Positions 57,285 through 64,000 of a DNA stretch of 64,000 nt are shown here, piece after piece; position 1 is the first letter of the stretch, and each line of letters starts with the position of its first letter. The stretch is taken from the NCBI GenBank assembly GCA_003725585.1, contig RJMB01000014.1:62001-126000 (forward strand), in the 5' to 3' direction. Below the pieces are notes generated by a model. The model saw only the letters and a list, made by a program, of their open reading frames with translations. It was not told the origin of the DNA and ran no database searches. This stretch comes from Halostreptopolyspora alba. Its GTDB lineage: Bacteria > Actinomycetota > Actinomycetes > Streptosporangiales > Streptosporangiaceae. A program made the translations under genes and the position numbers.

Positions 57285-58448
57285 TCAGCAGCCGGTGTAC
57301 CGCGGCGGCAACGCCAACCCGATGTGCTCGCCGATCTCCTCGATCAGTCCCAGGTCGGCGAGCCGGAACCCTCCCCGGTTGCTCCGCCGGATCAGGGTCA
57401 GCGCGCCGCGCACACCGCGGCTGCCGCGCAGCGGGACGCACATCAGCGAGCCCGCGCCGAGCGCACTGAGCAGCGGGGCGCTGTCCGGGGCGCGGCCGAG
57501 GATGCCCTCGTCCTCGATGAGCTGGTGCAGCACCGACTTTCCACTGGTCAGGACGTCGCGGGGGACCTCGGAGTCCTGTGGGTCGAGCGACTCCAGCAGT
57601 GTGCCGTGCGGATCGCCCCCGGGGCCGGCCACGACCGCGCGCCGCGCGCGATCGGCGTCGCTGGGAAGGTCGCACACGTCCATGATCACCCAGTCGGCGT
57701 AGGAGTCGGCGAGCAGCCCGGCCGCCTCGTCCAGCGCGAGCGGCTGTCCGGCGCCGCCCGGTCCCGCGCTGCGCAGCAGCAGCCGGGTCATCCGCGTCAG
57801 TACGTCGAGCCGGCGCGCCGCCAGGACGACCACCTGGTCCTCGACCTCCGGCTCCAACGGTGCGGGTCCCTCGTCGGCGTCGCTGTGCAGCGGTGGAGAC
57901 ATCGCGACGAGCACCATCGGCTCGGCCTCGGTCGGCACGTCCAACCGGGTCAGCGTCAGGTGGACGTCCTCGGCCCACCCACGCTGGGCCAACCGCGACT
58001 CGAAGGAGGCGGGTTCCCCGCCGCGCAGCACCGCGGCCAGCCAGGACCGCATCGCGGCGCGCCGGCGCAGGTCGACGAAGTTGGAGAACGGCTTGCCCGT
58101 GAGGTACCCGCTCGCGCCCCCCAGACGCTCGGCGCCCATGGTGTTGATCCTGCGGATGTAGCCCGCGTTGTCGAGGAGTACGACCGGGACGCTCAGCTCG
58201 GTGAACACCGCCCGCAGGACCGCCCGCTCGTCGTCGTTGCCGGAGCGCCGCGGCGCGTTCGACTCGTGGGAGGCGAGGCGTTGCTCGCAGTCGCGTAGCA
58301 GCTGCTCGGCGAACCCGAGTTCGACGAGCGCGGCCTCGGCCGTGCCGGCGGCGTCGTTCGGATACATCGCGTGCGTGCTTCGCAACGCGGAGACCCGGTC
58401 ACTCAGCTCGGCGACCTCGCGCGGTAGGTCGGGTACGTTCTCCGGCAC
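57285..58448 (-). CDS. PAS-GAF sensory protein without output domain
   Basis: This 387-residue soluble protein has an N-terminal helical region (about 1-70), a PAS domain (about 75-195, AVFTELSVPVVLLDNAGYIRRINTMGAERLGG) and a C-terminal GAF domain (about 215-380, TRMTRLLLRSAGPGGAGQPLALDEAAGLLADSYADWVIMDVCDL and MCVPLRGSRGVRGALTLIRR). In related actinomycete proteins a SpoIIE phosphatase follows such modules; here the protein stops after GAF. It may act by binding a partner encoded nearby. It is divergent from the ANTAR gene and convergent with the receiver gene. Confidence 0.75.
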   Translation of the reverse strand: MPENVPDLPREVAELSDRVSALRSTHAMYPNDAAGTAEAALVELGFAEQLLRDCEQRLASHESNAPRRSGNDDERAVLRAVFTELSVPVVLLDNAGYIRRINTMGAERLGGASGYLTGKPFSNFVDLRRRAAMRSWLAAVLRGGEPASFESRLAQRGWAEDVHLTLTRLDVPTEAEPMVLVAMSPPLHSDADEGPAPLEPEVEDQVVVLAARRLDVLTRMTRLLLRSAGPGGAGQPLALDEAAGLLADSYADWVIMDVCDLPSDADRARRAVVAGPGGDPHGTLLESLDPQDSEVPRDVLTSGKSVLHQLIEDEGILGRAPDSAPLLSALGAGSLMCVPLRGSRGVRGALTLIRRSNRGGFRLADLGLIEEIGEHIGLALPPRYTGC

Positions 58449-58607
58449 CCCTCGACTCCCGATGTCTCGGCGTTCACCCAGGTATCGACGCTAGTCCATG
58501 GTGTGGGTGATCGCAGTCGAAGGCTACCGTGGAGTTGTCGTGGTGCCCGACGCACACCCGCGCGCACGGCGGGGGCGGGAGTGCGGTGCCGTTGGATGGA
58601 GGCGTGA

Positions 58608-59360
58608 ATGTGGGTGGAACGCCTCGCCCGGGAGATCGGCGCGCACGGCAAGGCCGAGGGCAGCTCCCCCGAGCGCGCGCTGGACCGGATGAGCATCGCC
58701 GCCGCCCGAGGAGTGCCCGGGTGCTCGGCGGCGCTGGTGGTGATCTGGCACGACGTCGTCCCCGGTGACGTTGACACCGCCGAGGTCGCGGGACGACAGG
58801 TCGTGGTCGACTACGGTGCCTCGCACTCCGACCTGGCCACCGCCTTCGAGCACCAGTACACCACCGACGAGGGGCCGACGGTGGAGGCGGTTCGTGAGAT
58901 GGCCCCGGTGACCGTGGGCGACGTGCTGCGTGAGGACCGCTGGCCCCGCTACACCAGCATGGGGGTGCAGAGCGGAGACCGATCCTCGGTGACGTTCCCC
59001 TGCGAGCTCGACGGGGCGGTGCTGACGTTCGGTGTGCACGCGGGTCGGGCGGACGCGTTCGACGCCACCGCCCTCACACCCGTGGTGGCCCTACTCGCCG
59101 AGCACGCCGCGATGGCGCTGCACAGCGCCGGGCGCTACACCGACGTGGCGCGCGAAGCCGCCCACATGCGCCGCGCGATGCAGGCTCGGGCCGTCATCGA
59201 CCAGGCGAAGGGGATCATCATGCACGCGCACGGGTGCGACGCCACGCGGGCGTTCGAGCGGCTGCGTCAGGTGGCCCAGCGTAACCGGGTGAAAGTGACC
59301 GAGGTCGCGCGCAGGCTGGTCGAGGAGCACGCCGCGACCACCTCCCCGGCCGGGCGGTGA
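58608..59360 (+). CDS. GAF-ANTAR antitermination regulator
   Basis: This is a 250-residue protein. A GAF-like sensor (about 15-175) is followed by an ANTAR RNA-binding domain (about 185-242): MRRAMQARAVIDQAKGIIMHAHGCDATRAFERLRQVAQRNRVKVTEVARRLVEE. It carries the conserved Ala/Gly and aromatic positions of the three-helix bundle. ANTAR proteins bind dual hexaloop RNA hairpins and prevent transcription termination; family members in mycobacteria and Streptomyces act on metabolic genes. No dual hexaloop was identified in this window. ATG 58608 follows GGAGG. Confidence 0.88.
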   Translation: MWVERLAREIGAHGKAEGSSPERALDRMSIAAARGVPGCSAALVVIWHDVVPGDVDTAEVAGRQVVVDYGASHSDLATAFEHQYTTDEGPTVEAVREMAPVTVGDVLREDRWPRYTSMGVQSGDRSSVTFPCELDGAVLTFGVHAGRADAFDATALTPVVALLAEHAAMALHSAGRYTDVAREAAHMRRAMQARAVIDQAKGIIMHAHGCDATRAFERLRQVAQRNRVKVTEVARRLVEEHAATTSPAGR

Positions 59361-59531
59361 CCCCACCCGCGAGAGGGCGGCACCCACGGACACACGCGGT
59401 ATCGGTGTGGTGACGGGTTCACGCGGAACCTGTTTCTGGCTCGGGCGATGACGCTAAGGTGGCGGCGTGGAGCGCGTGTGGGCGAGCAGGGCTCGGCGTC
59501 ATCGAAGGCGTAGGCAACGAGGAGCGTGAAC

Positions 59532-59882
59532 GTGGCGTCCGATATCCCGATCCGGACCGAAGGCGATGTCGCCGTGATCACCCCCGTGGGCGAGCTGGAC
59601 GCGATCACCTCTCCCGCCCTCTCCAACGCGCTCGACCGGGTCCTGGTGGCCGAGAAACCCTGGCGTGGGGTGGTCGTCGACTTCTCGGGGGTCACCTTCT
59701 GCGACTCCCGCTGCATCGGGGTCCTCGTCGCCGCGTACCGCAGGGCCCGAGATCTCGGTATCGGCCTGGCCGTCTCCGCACCCCAGCACACGGTGCACCG
59801 CCTGTTCGTGATCGCCGGGATCGACCAGGTGATCACCATCGACGACGATACACAGCACGCCATGGAGGCCGTCGTGGCGTGA
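59532..59882 (+). CDS. STAS-domain anti-sigma factor antagonist
   Basis: This is a 116-residue single-domain STAS protein. It shows VAVITPVGELDAITSPALSNALDRVL and VVVDFSGVTFCDSRCIGVLVAAYRRA, where the phosphorylatable serine of the D-S motif is Ser59. The usual DSSG is DSRC here, an atypical phospho-site neighbourhood. It should be the substrate of RsbW-like kinases and released by SpoIIE phosphatases such as that at 49715. GTG 59532 has GAGGAG 7 bases upstream; GTG 59526 is too close to it. Confidence 0.9.
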   Translation: MASDIPIRTEGDVAVITPVGELDAITSPALSNALDRVLVAEKPWRGVVVDFSGVTFCDSRCIGVLVAAYRRARDLGIGLAVSAPQHTVHRLFVIAGIDQVITIDDDTQHAMEAVVA

Positions 59883-59915
59883 CACGGGTCCCGTTCGTGC
59901 CCGGTGGTGTCGGCG

Positions 59916-60887
59916 TCAGTGGGACTCGGGAACCGGGGGGAAGTGCATCCGGATCAGGGAGCCGTGGCCACCCCCGCTGATCTCCATGAAGTCGCACAGC
60001 TGGCGGGTGATCCACAGACCGTAACCGCGTGTGCCGTGAGGGTCGGTGGGACGGTACCCGATGAGCGGGTCGGTGAGGGTGCCACCCTCGTCGAAGACGT
60101 CGCAGACGATCCACCCGGCGGAGCGCCACAGGGAGATCGTGCCCTTGCCCGCCCCGTGCTCCAGGACGTTGGCGGCGAGTTCGTTCACGGCGAGCACCAA
60201 GTCGCCGACACGCTCCTCGGGGATGCCCGCCGTGGTGGCCAGTGTCGTGACCTCGTCGCGCAGGGCGGGAAGGTCCGGCCGGATCTCGAGCGTGTGTACC
60301 GTTCCGGTGGGTGACGGCAGGGGGCGCGCGACGTCCACGGCGCTGAACGTGGCCGGGTCCTGGTGGTCCGGACTGTTCCGTTCCCCGTCGGAGGTCACGA
60401 GCACCGGGTGGGTGCGGCGCGCGAGTTCGCGTGTCCCTGCCGGCAGTAGCCGGCTGTCGTGGAGGCACAGCAGGCGCATCCGGCACCCAGCCAGGACCGA
60501 TCCCAGAACCGAGTCGAGGCGGTGCCACTCGCGCAGCCCCACCGGGGCGTCCATGGGCAGTACCGGCTCGGCGACCACGGTGATGCGCCGCGTGGGGTGC
60601 GTGAGGGCCAGCCGGTGCAGCCTCGCCAGGGTGCGGCCGGGGGCGTCGTAGAACTCCGCGCGCGCGGTGATGTCGAGGTCCGCGCCGCGGTCACCGAGCG
60701 CGGCGCGGATGGCCTCCTCGTGGGGCTCGCGCACGGCGACGGTGACGTGGTCACCGTCCGAGAGGGCGTCACGAACCCGGGGGACGACCAGGTCGCGCAG
60801 GTCGCTGGGGGAGTCGAGGAACACACCGTAGTGCTCGAACCCCTCGGAACCGGTGTCGTCGGTCCTCGCGCTTGACGTCAATGACAT
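59916..60887 (-). CDS. MEDS-domain anti-sigma-type ATPase
   Basis: This is a protein of about 323 residues. An N-terminal MEDS-like domain (about 15-165, HYGVFLDSPSDLRDLVVPRVRDALSDGDHVTVAVREPHEEAIRAAL) is followed by an RsbW-like HATPase_c (about 200-318). The ATPase shows the N-box LVLAVNELAANVLEHG, the G1 box CDVFDEGG and the G2 box GTRGYGLWITRQLCDFMEI. MEDS domains bind small molecules such as hydrocarbons or tetrapyrroles in other contexts. This pairing is a frequent actinomycete anti-sigma/anti-anti-sigma kinase layout and fits the STAS gene convergent to it. Start uncertain: ATGs at 60887, 60899 and 60920, none with a good ribosome site. Confidence 0.82.
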   Translation of the reverse strand: MSLTSSARTDDTGSEGFEHYGVFLDSPSDLRDLVVPRVRDALSDGDHVTVAVREPHEEAIRAALGDRGADLDITARAEFYDAPGRTLARLHRLALTHPTRRITVVAEPVLPMDAPVGLREWHRLDSVLGSVLAGCRMRLLCLHDSRLLPAGTRELARRTHPVLVTSDGERNSPDHQDPATFSAVDVARPLPSPTGTVHTLEIRPDLPALRDEVTTLATTAGIPEERVGDLVLAVNELAANVLEHGAGKGTISLWRSAGWIVCDVFDEGGTLTDPLIGYRPTDPHGTRGYGLWITRQLCDFMEISGGGHGSLIRMHFPPVPESH

Positions 60888-60949
60888 CACCCCGGGCATC
60901 CTGCCTGCCAGGACTGGCATTCAGTGGGTTCGTGACGCGGTCGCCGCAC

Positions 60950-62206
60950 CTACCCGGACCAGTGTGCACCATCCTCCGCCGCGATGGGCATCCCGGATGT
61001 GGCGGGAAGGGCGCGCTGGTAGACCTGCGCGGTCTCACTGGCCACGCGACTCCAGGTGAAGCGGGATCTGGCCCGGTCGGCTCCGGCGATCCCGTGCGCG
61101 TTGCGCATTGTGGGTTCCAGGAGCAGGCCGCGCAGGGCCCGCGCGAGCGACGCCGGCCGCCCGGTGCGCAGCAGCACTCCTGTGGTGCCGTCGAGCACCG
61201 CGTCGGTGACACCGCCGGTGGCGGTGGCCACCACCGGAAGCCCGCAGGCCATCGCCTCCAGGACGGCTCCGCCGTAGGGGTCGTGGCTGGCGGCGGAGAC
61301 GTAGACGTCCGCCGACCGGAGCAGCCGCGGTAGCTTCCCGCGGTCGACGGAGTCCATCAGGGTGACCCGGTCGTCCACCTTGGACTCCTTGGCCAGCAGC
61401 TCCAGGCGGCGCGCGTCGTCGTCCAGCGGGAGCTCCACGGACGAGGGCCCGGTCACGATCAGCAGCTCGATCTCGGGGAGCCGGGTCGCCATGTCGATCA
61501 GCGCGTCGGCCCCGCCGCCCGCGCCGAGCCCGGTCACCGCGATGACACGCGGTCGGTCCTTGTCTCGCGGCCGCCACGGTTCGGTGGCGGTTCCTCCCTC
61601 GACGGTGAAGTGCCCGGTGTCGACCCCGTAGGGCACCACACTGACGCGCTGGCCCGGGACACCCAGCCGCGCGAGCTCGAACCGTTGGTCAGCGGAGGTC
61701 ACCACGACGCGCTCGACCCTGGTGGCGATCGCGGCCTCCATTCGTGCCCGCTCGCGGCGTTCGGCCAGCCCGGCGCGCCGCTCGGAGATGTTCAGCGAGT
61801 GGAACGTGTGCACGATCGGGGGAGCCTCGCCCGGTCTCTCGGAGGTGCGGACCGCGGACAGCGCCGCGAGACCGCTCGTCCATCCGAAGCCGTGGACGAC
61901 GTCGGGGGGGTCCGCGTCCAGGCGTGCCCTCAGCTCTCGTGCGAAGGTTCCCGTGTGCTCGGCGGCCTCGTGTTCGTGCAGCGCCCGTTGTGGTCCGGCG
62001 CTCAGGTGCTCGAGGGTGACTCCGTGTCCGAGGCGACAGCGTTGTTCCAGCCCTGGTGCGTTGTCGCGCGAGTACACGGTCACGCGGTGTCCGAGAGTGG
62101 CCAGGTGGCGTGAGAGCTGCGTGGTATGGACGCTGTCACCGCAGGTGGGTTCGCCTTTGTGGGCTGCTAGGGGGCTGGCGTGCTCGGCGACCAGGGCAAT
62201 CTTCAC
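60950..62206 (-). CDS. GT4-family glycosyltransferase
   Basis: This is a 418-residue GT-B fold retaining glycosyltransferase. The N-terminal IALVAEHASPLA with GDSVHTTQLSRHLATLGHRVTVYSR is the acceptor domain. The donor-binding C-terminal domain contains the EX7E-like SAASHDPYGGAVLEAMACGLPVVATATGGV. GTG 62206 has GAGGAG with six-base spacing, deciding the start over a longer open frame. It resembles actinobacterial glycosyltransferases for lipid or small-molecule glycosylation. MshA is a possibility, but I see no supporting context. Nothing nearby tells the acceptor. Confidence 0.85.
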   Translation of the reverse strand: MKIALVAEHASPLAAHKGEPTCGDSVHTTQLSRHLATLGHRVTVYSRDNAPGLEQRCRLGHGVTLEHLSAGPQRALHEHEAAEHTGTFARELRARLDADPPDVVHGFGWTSGLAALSAVRTSERPGEAPPIVHTFHSLNISERRAGLAERRERARMEAAIATRVERVVVTSADQRFELARLGVPGQRVSVVPYGVDTGHFTVEGGTATEPWRPRDKDRPRVIAVTGLGAGGGADALIDMATRLPEIELLIVTGPSSVELPLDDDARRLELLAKESKVDDRVTLMDSVDRGKLPRLLRSADVYVSAASHDPYGGAVLEAMACGLPVVATATGGVTDAVLDGTTGVLLRTGRPASLARALRGLLLEPTMRNAHGIAGADRARSRFTWSRVASETAQVYQRALPATSGMPIAAEDGAHWSG

Positions 62207-62666
62207 GTATGACTCCTCAGTGTGAGACGGCGGCCCTGTGGGGCGCGAGAGGGACACGCCCGCCGTGGGGCCAGGCAAGCGCGGGCGCGCCTGGGACGGT
62301 GCCGGCGGGCGGGCTCGGTGAGACGGAAAAAGGGGGTACGCGGGGTGATGGGGAAAAGGCGGGATGTGAGTAGACGCAACGGAACCACACCTCTGGCTGT
62401 TCGATGAGAGGACGCGCGGCGCTCGCGTCGCAGAACCGGGCGGAGTCAGCCGGGCGCGAGCGCGCTGAGCCAGGTGTGTCTGCGTCTTAGACACCCATTC
62501 TTGACCATTCTGCCAGACCCGTAATGGGGTGGACAATGGCCTCTGTACGCTCCGTCAGCGTGACGCGCCGCGTTGGAGTCCCCTGGTGGGTTTGGTGGGC
62601 TGAGTCCGGGGCACAGTCGGCAGGGATGACACAAGAGGCGGGAGTCTCCGCTGAGGGAGGTCGGCC
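62207..62666. other. Divergent gap between glycosyltransferase and SDR-like gene
   Basis: These 460 bases hold no supported gene. A promoter-like pair on the minus strand, TTGTCC and CAGAAT with an 18-base spacer (about 62505-62534), could drive the glycosyltransferase with a leader of roughly 300 bases. A small hairpin GTGTCT-GCGTCTT-AGACAC lies at about 62477-62495, within that leader. The leader structure is otherwise unrecognised. Confidence 0.4.
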
Positions 62667-63374
62667 GTGACGGGGCGGCCGCGCCGGTGGCCGTGGGACA
62701 GCGGCGCGTTCGTGGGTGGGGACCCGGTGCCCGGCTACGTGGGCGACGGCCTGTTGCGGGGGCGGCGCGCTCTGGTCGCCGGCGGGGTCACGGACGGTTC
62801 CGGAGCCGGCCGGATCGCCGCGGTCGCGCTGGCCAAGGAGGGAGCGGCCGTCGCCGTCGCCGACCGTACGGCACGCGCGGGCCCGTCCGGAGCGTGGCCG
62901 CTCGACCAGCGGGGCCACGACGACGTGCTGCTCGCCACCACGAGGCTGCTGACGGCGATCGGGGCCCGGACCCTGGCCCTCCACTGCGATCTCGACACCG
63001 AGGCCGGCTGCCGCGGGGCGGCCGCGCACACGGCGCTGGAGTTCGGTGCCATCGACACCCTCGTCGTCTGCGTCGACACCGGGGACGGCTGGGGAGGCCA
63101 GGCGGACAGCACGGGCTGGCTGGTGGAGGGGGCCCGAGTGTTCATGGTCGCGGGCGCGTCGGTGGTCGTGCCCGACTCTCCCCCGGCCTCCGGGCCGCAC
63201 GCGCCCGCCTCCACGGGCCGTGTGGCCGGTACGGGCGCCCTGCCCGCGCCGCTCGCCGCGACACTGCGGGAGCGCGGTATCCGGGTCGGTGGGGTCGATC
63301 CCGAGCACGGGGACGCCGTGGCACGGGCGGCCGCGTACGTTAGCCTCTCCAGCGTCGAGCGGTCGCGTGTGTGA
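62667..63374 (+). CDS. Degenerate SDR-like Rossmann protein
   Basis: This is a 235-residue protein with a dinucleotide-fold start (RALVAGGVTDGSGAGRIAAVALAKEGAAVAVADRT), a D-L-D after the third strand (LHCDLDTEAGCRGAA) and DTLVVCVD, following the short-chain dehydrogenase plan. The canonical NNAG, catalytic Ser and YxxxK tetrad are not found; the region where they should be is Gly/Ala/Pro-rich (PDSPPASGPHAPASTGRVAG). It is probably a non-catalytic or highly diverged member. GTG 62667 follows GGGAGG. The gene stands between the glycosyltransferase and a PP2C phosphatase gene. Confidence 0.65.
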   Translation: MTGRPRRWPWDSGAFVGGDPVPGYVGDGLLRGRRALVAGGVTDGSGAGRIAAVALAKEGAAVAVADRTARAGPSGAWPLDQRGHDDVLLATTRLLTAIGARTLALHCDLDTEAGCRGAAAHTALEFGAIDTLVVCVDTGDGWGGQADSTGWLVEGARVFMVAGASVVVPDSPPASGPHAPASTGRVAGTGALPAPLAATLRERGIRVGGVDPEHGDAVARAAAYVSLSSVERSRV

Positions 63375-63624
63375 GGGGACGCTCCCGCGCGCCGGAGAGA
63401 CCGGAACACGTCTTTCGAGGGCGGCCGGAAACGGACGATGCGGCGGTGGTCGACCGCGCAGAACTGCGTACCAGGGCGTTTTCCGTCATGATGTACGCGG
63501 ATTTTGACCACGATCAGCCGTCCGCCGATACGGTTACATGATCACCGCGCCTCGACTACCGTCCGAGAGAGGCGCGGTCGGGGAAGGCGCGGCAGGCATG
63601 CCGACGAGACAGGAGGTAGGGCGT

Positions 63625-64000
63625 ATGGGTGTCGCTGGTGGGGAAGTCACAGTCACGGCCCTCACACACCGGGGTGCCGTACGTCCGGCCAACGAGGACG
63701 CCGTGGTCATGGGAGCGCTCACGGTCGCCAGCGCGAACATGACGATGCCGGTGCGTTCGGTGCTGCCGCTGAGCGAGCCGGTGGTTGTCGCGGTCGCCGA
63801 CGGGCTCGGTGGTCACGCCGCGGGGGAGATCGCGTCCGAGCATGCCGTGCACCGCATGGCCGAGATGAGCGCCCGGCTCAGCAGCCCGGATGACGTCGAC
63901 ATCCTGCTGAAGAACATCGACGAGGAGATCAAGGACCACGCGACCCAGCACGCGGAGTTCTCCGGAATGGGAACGACGGTGGCGGGGATGCTGCTCCTGC
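63625..64000 (+). CDS. PP2C-family protein serine/threonine phosphatase (3' end outside window)
   Basis: This is the first 125 residues of a PPM/PP2C phosphatase. LTHRGAVRPANEDAVVMG provides the first metal-binding Asp, VVAVADGLGGHAAGEIASEHA the second, and GMGTTVAGMLLL the core strand just before the window end. ATG 63625 follows AGGAGG (63611-63616) with eight-base spacing. It probably counteracts Ser/Thr kinases, or regulates a secretion or stress complex; the partner genes lie beyond the window. Confidence 0.88.
   Translation, partial: MGVAGGEVTVTALTHRGAVRPANEDAVVMGALTVASANMTMPVRSVLPLSEPVVVAVADGLGGHAAGEIASEHAVHRMAEMSARLSSPDDVDILLKNIDEEIKDHATQHAEFSGMGTTVAGMLLL

Overview
The window is high-GC, gene-dense chromosome from a Gram-positive actinomycete. 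The evidence is very high GC at third codon positions, many GTG/TTG starts with GTGA start/stop overlaps, a CIRCE-controlled groES-groEL1 pair with a His-rich GroEL tail, a ShbA/SigD-type sigma factor, GuaB3, and DUF5753/DUF397 and SpoIIE/GAF/ANTAR regulators. From memory of gene content, a Streptosporangiales/Nocardiopsaceae-like genome (Nocardiopsis and relatives) fits best. That placement is inference.

Left part (1-32.7 kb), conserved core. It holds the end of glmM, convergent glmS, coaA, a Uma2 nuclease-like gene facing a DUF4913 gene, the NAD(P)HX repair fusion nnr, a PrsW-type membrane protease, alr, and the tRNA t6A operon tsaE-tsaB-rimI-tsaD. Then come a long coiled-coil protein, a THUMP-like methyltransferase, groES-groEL, the sigma factor, guaB and guaB3. 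The order alr-tsaE-tsaB-rimI-tsaD-groES-groEL-sigD-guaB-guaB3 matches the well-known mycobacterial order. It is interrupted by the coiled-coil/methyltransferase pair and, between guaB and guaB3, by a small lower-GC regulatory islet (HTH plus unknown 86-residue protein, divergent from XRE/DUF5753 plus DUF397). glpD, a truncated Uma2 fragment, galE, gabD2 and guaA follow.

Middle (33.4-49.6 kb). Two complete mrp cation/proton antiporter operons (fused mrpAB, then C, D, E, F, G; nearly every junction overlaps by a few bases) bracket an ABC-2 exporter and a NarL/DesR-type two-component system. The paralogous operons are diverged in sequence, so this is an old duplication or two acquisitions.

Right part (49.7-64 kb), a regulatory island. 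It holds a SpoIIE phosphatase with an RsbW-like ATPase and two GAF domains; a 1423-residue soluble hybrid kinase with six phase-locked 92-residue HAMP units, resembling fungal Nik1/group III kinases; a coupled receiver protein; a PAS-GAF protein; a GAF-ANTAR protein; a STAS antagonist; and a MEDS-ATPase protein. These look like the parts of a partner-switching stress network, but no sigma factor gene lies beside them. A GT4 glycosyltransferase, a degenerate SDR and the start of a PP2C phosphatase close the window.

No rRNA, tRNA, CRISPR array, insertion sequence, phage or integrase was found. The most unusual items are the Nik1-like kinase and its signalling cluster, the duplicated mrp operons around a stress-type ABC/TCS module, and the small regulatory islet inside the gua locus. 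All family assignments come from reading the sequence by eye, without database searches.
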